A stretch of 8,001 nucleotides of DNA. Origin: COE1 sp045579665 (GTDB taxonomy: Bacteria > Bacillota > Clostridia > Lachnospirales > Lachnospiraceae). Position numbers and translations under genes: made by a program. Each line of letters begins with the position of its first letter. Within the stretch, counting starts at the first letter, position 1. The notes under the pieces are model-generated. The model was not told the origin of the DNA and did no database searches. It saw only the letters and a program-made list of their open reading frames with translations. The stretch covers positions 1-8,001 of the forward strand of contig JAZNMO010000013.1 of the NCBI GenBank assembly GCA_045579665.1, read 5' to 3'. Shown here piece by piece: positions 4,575 through 8,001 of this stretch.

Positions 4575-6569
4575 ATGGATAAGTTCATTCTTCATTCAGA
4601 ATATCAGCCTACCGGTGACCAGCCGCAGGCAATCAGGGACCTTGTGGAGGGTTTTCAGGAAGGGAATCAGTTTCAGACTTTGCTAGGTGTTACCGGTTCG
4701 GGTAAGACCTTTACTATGGCAAATGTGATTGCGGCTTTGAATAAGCCGACATTGATTATAGCGCATAATAAGACTTTGGCGGGACAGCTTTACGGAGAGT
4801 TTAAGGAGTTTTTTCCGGAGAATGCCGTAGAGTATTTTGTGTCCTATTATGATTATTATCAGCCGGAGGCTTATATTCCACAGTCGGATACTTATATTGC
4901 CAAGGATTCTGCTGTTAATGAGGAGATAGATAAGCTGAGATTGTCTGCGACAGCGTCCCTGACAGAGCGTAGGGATGTTATTGTAGTTGCCAGCGTTTCC
5001 TGTATCTATGGACTGGGCAGTCCTGATGAGTATCAGGGGATGATGTCATCTCTTCGTCCGGGGATGATGAAGGAGAGAGACGATGTTATCCGTGAGTTGA
5101 TAGAGATGCAGTATGAGAGGAATGACATGGATTTGCAGAGATGCCGTTTCCGTGTGCATGGAGATGTGCTTGATATTTGTCCGGCGCAGGGTGGAGATTT
5201 CCTCATCCGCGTAGAGTTCTTTGGAGATGAGATTGACCGTATTTCGGAGATAGACCCTGTGACACAGAGGACGAATGCATACTTGGAGCATGTCACGATT
5301 TTTCCGGCTTCTCACTATGTTGTGGCACCGGAGCGTATCAAGGTTGCCTGTCAGAATATCGAGGAAGAGATGAAGGAGAGAGTCATCTTCTTTAAGCAGG
5401 AGGATAAGCTCTTAGAGGCACAGCGTATTTCAGAGAGAACGAATTTTGATATTGAGATGCTTAGAGAGACAGGTTTTTGTTCCGGTATTGAGAATTATTC
5501 CAGACATTTGAATGGTACTGCGGAGGGGGAGCCACCGTACTGCTTGTTAGATTTCTTTAAGGATGATTTCCTGATTATTGTGGACGAGTCTCATATTACG
5601 ATTCCGCAGGTGCGTGGTATGTATGCGGGTGACCGTTCCCGTAAGACTACACTGGTTGATTATGGATTCAGACTTCCGTCTGCTTTGGATAACAGACCAT
5701 TGAAGTTTGAGGAGTTTGAGCAGAAGATAGACCAGATGCTGTTTGTATCTGCAACTCCTAATGTCTATGAGGAGGAGCATGAGCTTTTACGTACAGAGCA
5801 GATTATCAGACCGACAGGACTGCTTGACCCTGAGATAGAGGTTTGCCCTGTTGAGGGACAGATTGATGATTTGATTTCACGTATTAAGGCAGAGACAGCG
5901 CAGCATAATAAGATATTGGTAACGACTTTGACAAAGCAGATGGCAGAGGATTTGACGCGCTATATGTCTGAGGTTGGTATTCGTGTGAAGTATTTACATT
6001 CGGATATTGATACATTGGAACGTGCTGAGATTATTAGAGATATGCGCTTGGATGTGTTTGATGTACTGGTTGGTATTAATTTATTACGAGAGGGTCTGGA
6101 TATTCCTGAGATTTCACTTGTGGCGATTCTTGATGCGGATAAGGAAGGTTTCCTTCGTTCTGCGACATCGTTGATTCAGACGGTTGGTCGTGCGGCAAGA
6201 AATGCGCAGGGGCATGTTGTTATGTATGCAGATACGATTACAGATTCTATGCGGATTGCTTTGGATGAGACTGAGAGACGTCGTAAGATTCAGCAGAAGT
6301 ATAATGAGGAGCATGGTATTACACCGCAGACGATTAAGAAGGCTGTTCGAGATTTAATTAGCATTTCTAAGGCGGTTGCCAAGGAGGAGCAGTCCTTTGC
6401 CAAGGACCCGGAGTCAATGGATGCCAAGGAGCTGCGTAAGCTTATTGCAACGGTGGAGAAGAATATGCGCAAGGCGGCAGCAGAGCTTAACTTTGAGGCG
6501 GCAGTAGAGCTTCGTGATAAGATGTTAGAGCTTAAGACTATGTTGAATGAGATAGAGGGCGGTATGTAA
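4575..6569 (+). CDS. uvrB: UvrABC system protein B (excinuclease damage-verification helicase), 664 aa
   Basis: UvrB is the DNA-damage-verifying ATPase of nucleotide excision repair. UvrA loads it, it inserts a beta-hairpin between the strands at a lesion, then it recruits UvrC for incision. Walker A is GVTGSGKT at residues 38-45. The Tyr-rich beta-hairpin follows at about 88-115 (YFVSYYDYYQPEAYIPQSD). Walker B DESH is at 337-340. The C-terminal helicase lobe carries motif VI QTVGRAAR at 535-542. The UVR domain that binds UvrC lies at about 620-656 (FEAAVELRDKM). The full 664 aa matches the usual length, with no missing motif. The start is supported by GGAGG at 4561-4565, 9 bases upstream. 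A LexA-like box and promoter precede it, and uvrA follows after 46 bases, so the two form an SOS-inducible operon. Codon use is GAG/AAG-heavy. Confidence 0.98.
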   Translation: MDKFILHSEYQPTGDQPQAIRDLVEGFQEGNQFQTLLGVTGSGKTFTMANVIAALNKPTLIIAHNKTLAGQLYGEFKEFFPENAVEYFVSYYDYYQPEAYIPQSDTYIAKDSAVNEEIDKLRLSATASLTERRDVIVVASVSCIYGLGSPDEYQGMMSSLRPGMMKERDDVIRELIEMQYERNDMDLQRCRFRVHGDVLDICPAQGGDFLIRVEFFGDEIDRISEIDPVTQRTNAYLEHVTIFPASHYVVAPERIKVACQNIEEEMKERVIFFKQEDKLLEAQRISERTNFDIEMLRETGFCSGIENYSRHLNGTAEGEPPYCLLDFFKDDFLIIVDESHITIPQVRGMYAGDRSRKTTLVDYGFRLPSALDNRPLKFEEFEQKIDQMLFVSATPNVYEEEHELLRTEQIIRPTGLLDPEIEVCPVEGQIDDLISRIKAETAQHNKILVTTLTKQMAEDLTRYMSEVGIRVKYLHSDIDTLERAEIIRDMRLDVFDVLVGINLLREGLDIPEISLVAILDADKEGFLRSATSLIQTVGRAARNAQGHVVMYADTITDSMRIALDETERRRKIQQKYNEEHGITPQTIKKAVRDLISISKAVAKEEQSFAKDPESMDAKELRKLIATVEKNMRKAAAELNFEAAVELRDKMLELKTMLNEIEGGM

Positions 6570-6615
6570 GGAGCCGTGATTTGATTACTGTTTTAGAAAG
6601 TAGAGGTATTTTAGG

Positions 6616-8001
6616 ATGGATGCAAAGCAGTTAAAGATGCTTCCGAAGGGTGAGGTCATCCGTATTCGTGGTGCCAATGAGCATAATTTAAAGAATATCA
6701 GTCTGGATATTCCAAGGAATCAGTTTGTAGTATTGACAGGCTTATCCGGTTCCGGTAAGTCATCCTTAGCATTTGATACGATTTATGCAGAGGGGCAGAG
6801 ACGATATATGGAGTCGCTGTCTTCTTATGCGAGGCAGTTTCTTGGACAGATGGAGAAGCCTAATGTTGAGAGTATTGAGGGACTTTCGCCAGCGATTTCT
6901 ATTGACCAGAAGTCTACGAATCGTAACCCTCGTTCTACAGTGGGGACAGTAACGGAGATTTATGATTATTTTCGTTTGTTGTATGCCCGAATTGGTATCC
7001 CTCATTGTCCTAATTGTGGTAAGGAGATTAAGAGACAGACAGTAGACCAGATGGTAGATGCGATAATGGAGCTGCCGGAGGGAACTAAGCTTCAGCTTCT
7101 TGCACCGGTTGTCAGAGGACGTAAGGGAGAGCATGTTAAGGTCTTGGAGGCTGCTAAGAAGAGCGGCTATGTGAGAGTGCGTATTGATGGCAGTATGTAT
7201 GAGCTGACAGAAGAGATTAAGCTGGATAAGAATATTAAGCATAATATCGAGATTGTAGTGGATAGATTAGTAGTGAAGGATGGCATTACACGTCGTCTTA
7301 CGGATTCTGTGGAGAATGTTTTGGCATTAGCAGAGGGTCTTATGACAGTGGACATTATAGGTGGTGAACCGATTAATTTCTCTCAGAGCTTTGCTTGTCC
7401 TGATTGTGAGATTAGTATTGAGGAGATTGAGCCTAGAAGCTTTTCGTTCAATAATCCTTTTGGCGCTTGTCCTGTATGTGTTGGACTTGGGTATAAGATG
7501 GAGTTTGATGCGGATTTGATGATTCCTGACAGAAGTTTGAGTATTAATCAAGGCGCCATTACGGTAATGGGCTGGCAGTCTTGTAATGATAAGTCAAGCT
7601 TTACCAATGCAATCTTGCAGGCACTATGCAAGGAATATGATTTCTCGCTGGATACTCCTTTTGAGGAGCTTAGTACGAAAGCGCAGGATATTCTGATTAA
7701 TGGTACAAAGGGAAAAGAGGTCATTGTTTATTATAAGGGACAGCGTGGAGAGGGCAGATATCCGATTGCTTTTGAGGGATTGATTAAGAATGTAGAGCGA
7801 AGGTATCGTGAGACTGCATCTGAGTCATCTAAGCAGGAGTATGAGACCTTTATGCGTATCACACCTTGTAAGGAGTGTGATGGTAGAAGATTAAAGAAGA
7901 GTTCTTTGGCAGTAACAGTATGTGATAAGAATATTCATGAGATTACATCACTTTCGATAGGGGCTTTGTATCAGTTTTTGGATGGCTTGGAGTTGACAGA
8001 G
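6616..8001 (+). CDS. uvrA: UvrABC system protein A, N-terminal 462 residues (partial at right edge)
   Basis: UvrA is the dimeric ABC-type ATPase that first detects bulky DNA lesions and delivers UvrB. The visible part contains the first Walker A, GLSGSGKS (42-49), the Q-loop/UvrB-binding stretch with the family phrases SYARQFLGQMEKP and IDQKSTNRNPRSTVGT, and CPNC at 131-134. The zinc module Cys261-x2-Cys264-x20-Cys285-x2-Cys288 surrounds the FSFNNPFGAC segment. The CKECDGRRL motif, with Cys418 and Cys421, lies near the edge. The frame is open to base 8001; the family is about 940 aa, so roughly half is missing. ATG 6616 is chosen because AGAGGT at 6602-6607 is 8 bases upstream and the N-terminus is of normal length; Met8 (6637) is an alternative. 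The 46-base gap from uvrB has no terminator, so the genes are co-transcribed. Confidence 0.97.
   Translation, partial: MDAKQLKMLPKGEVIRIRGANEHNLKNISLDIPRNQFVVLTGLSGSGKSSLAFDTIYAEGQRRYMESLSSYARQFLGQMEKPNVESIEGLSPAISIDQKSTNRNPRSTVGTVTEIYDYFRLLYARIGIPHCPNCGKEIKRQTVDQMVDAIMELPEGTKLQLLAPVVRGRKGEHVKVLEAAKKSGYVRVRIDGSMYELTEEIKLDKNIKHNIEIVVDRLVVKDGITRRLTDSVENVLALAEGLMTVDIIGGEPINFSQSFACPDCEISIEEIEPRSFSFNNPFGACPVCVGLGYKMEFDADLMIPDRSLSINQGAITVMGWQSCNDKSSFTNAILQALCKEYDFSLDTPFEELSTKAQDILINGTKGKEVIVYYKGQRGEGRYPIAFEGLIKNVERRYRETASESSKQEYETFMRITPCKECDGRRLKKSSLAVTVCDKNIHEITSLSIGALYQFLDGLELTE

Noticed and set aside
1..8001. CRISPR arrays, tRNA/rRNA genes, insertion sequences
   Set aside because: No regularly spaced direct repeats, tRNA cloverleaf signatures, transposase-like frames or terminal inverted repeats were seen on either strand.

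Overview
The window looks like chromosomal DNA from a low-to-moderate GC Gram-positive anaerobe of the class Clostridia, most likely a Lachnospiraceae-type gut bacterium. This is inferred from strong purine-rich ribosome binding sites, A/T-rich intergenic regions, a DUF1292 protein, a uvrB-uvrA operon with a B. subtilis-type LexA box, and the residue style of the proteins. Species cannot be named from the sequence.

Layout, left to right. (1) Positions 2-232: the 3' end of an unrecognised gene. (2) Positions 392-2030, + strand: a two-gene unit with a sodium-dependent amino-acid/neurotransmitter-type symporter (SNF/NSS family) and a small DUF1292 protein. It ends at a near-perfect hairpin (2046-2077) with A and T tracts on both sides, which can stop transcription from either direction. 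(3) Positions 2095-4389, - strand: a compact two-gene locus that looks like a ribosomally synthesised, modified peptide (RiPP) system. It holds an asparagine-synthetase-like protein of the lasso-cyclase type (650 aa) and, downstream with its own promoter, a 64-aa peptide gene. The peptide's N-terminus matches the lasso leader pattern (aromatic-x-x-Pro-x-Ile, then Glu-Thr), and its C-terminus is rich in Gly and Trp. (4) Positions 4501-8001, + strand: the nucleotide-excision-repair operon uvrB-uvrA. A probable LexA/SOS operator lies just downstream of the uvrB -10 box. uvrA runs off the right edge.

How the genes work together. UvrA and UvrB form the damage-recognition complex and are plausibly induced by DNA damage. 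The transporter and DUF1292 gene are probably co-transcribed, but no functional link is evident. The likely novelty is the minus-strand locus. The cyclase homologue has lost the N-terminal catalytic Cys of true asparagine synthetases but keeps the ATP-binding SSGLDS loop, so ATP-dependent adenylation of a side-chain carboxylate of the small peptide is the natural hypothesis. However, no RRE (B1) or leader peptidase (B2) gene lies between the flanking genes, the precursor is downstream of the cyclase, and the peptide has no acidic residue at ring position 7-9 after the usual Thr(-2) cleavage site. It is therefore either a minimal or split lasso system using helpers encoded elsewhere, or a different product class built by a lasso-type cyclase.
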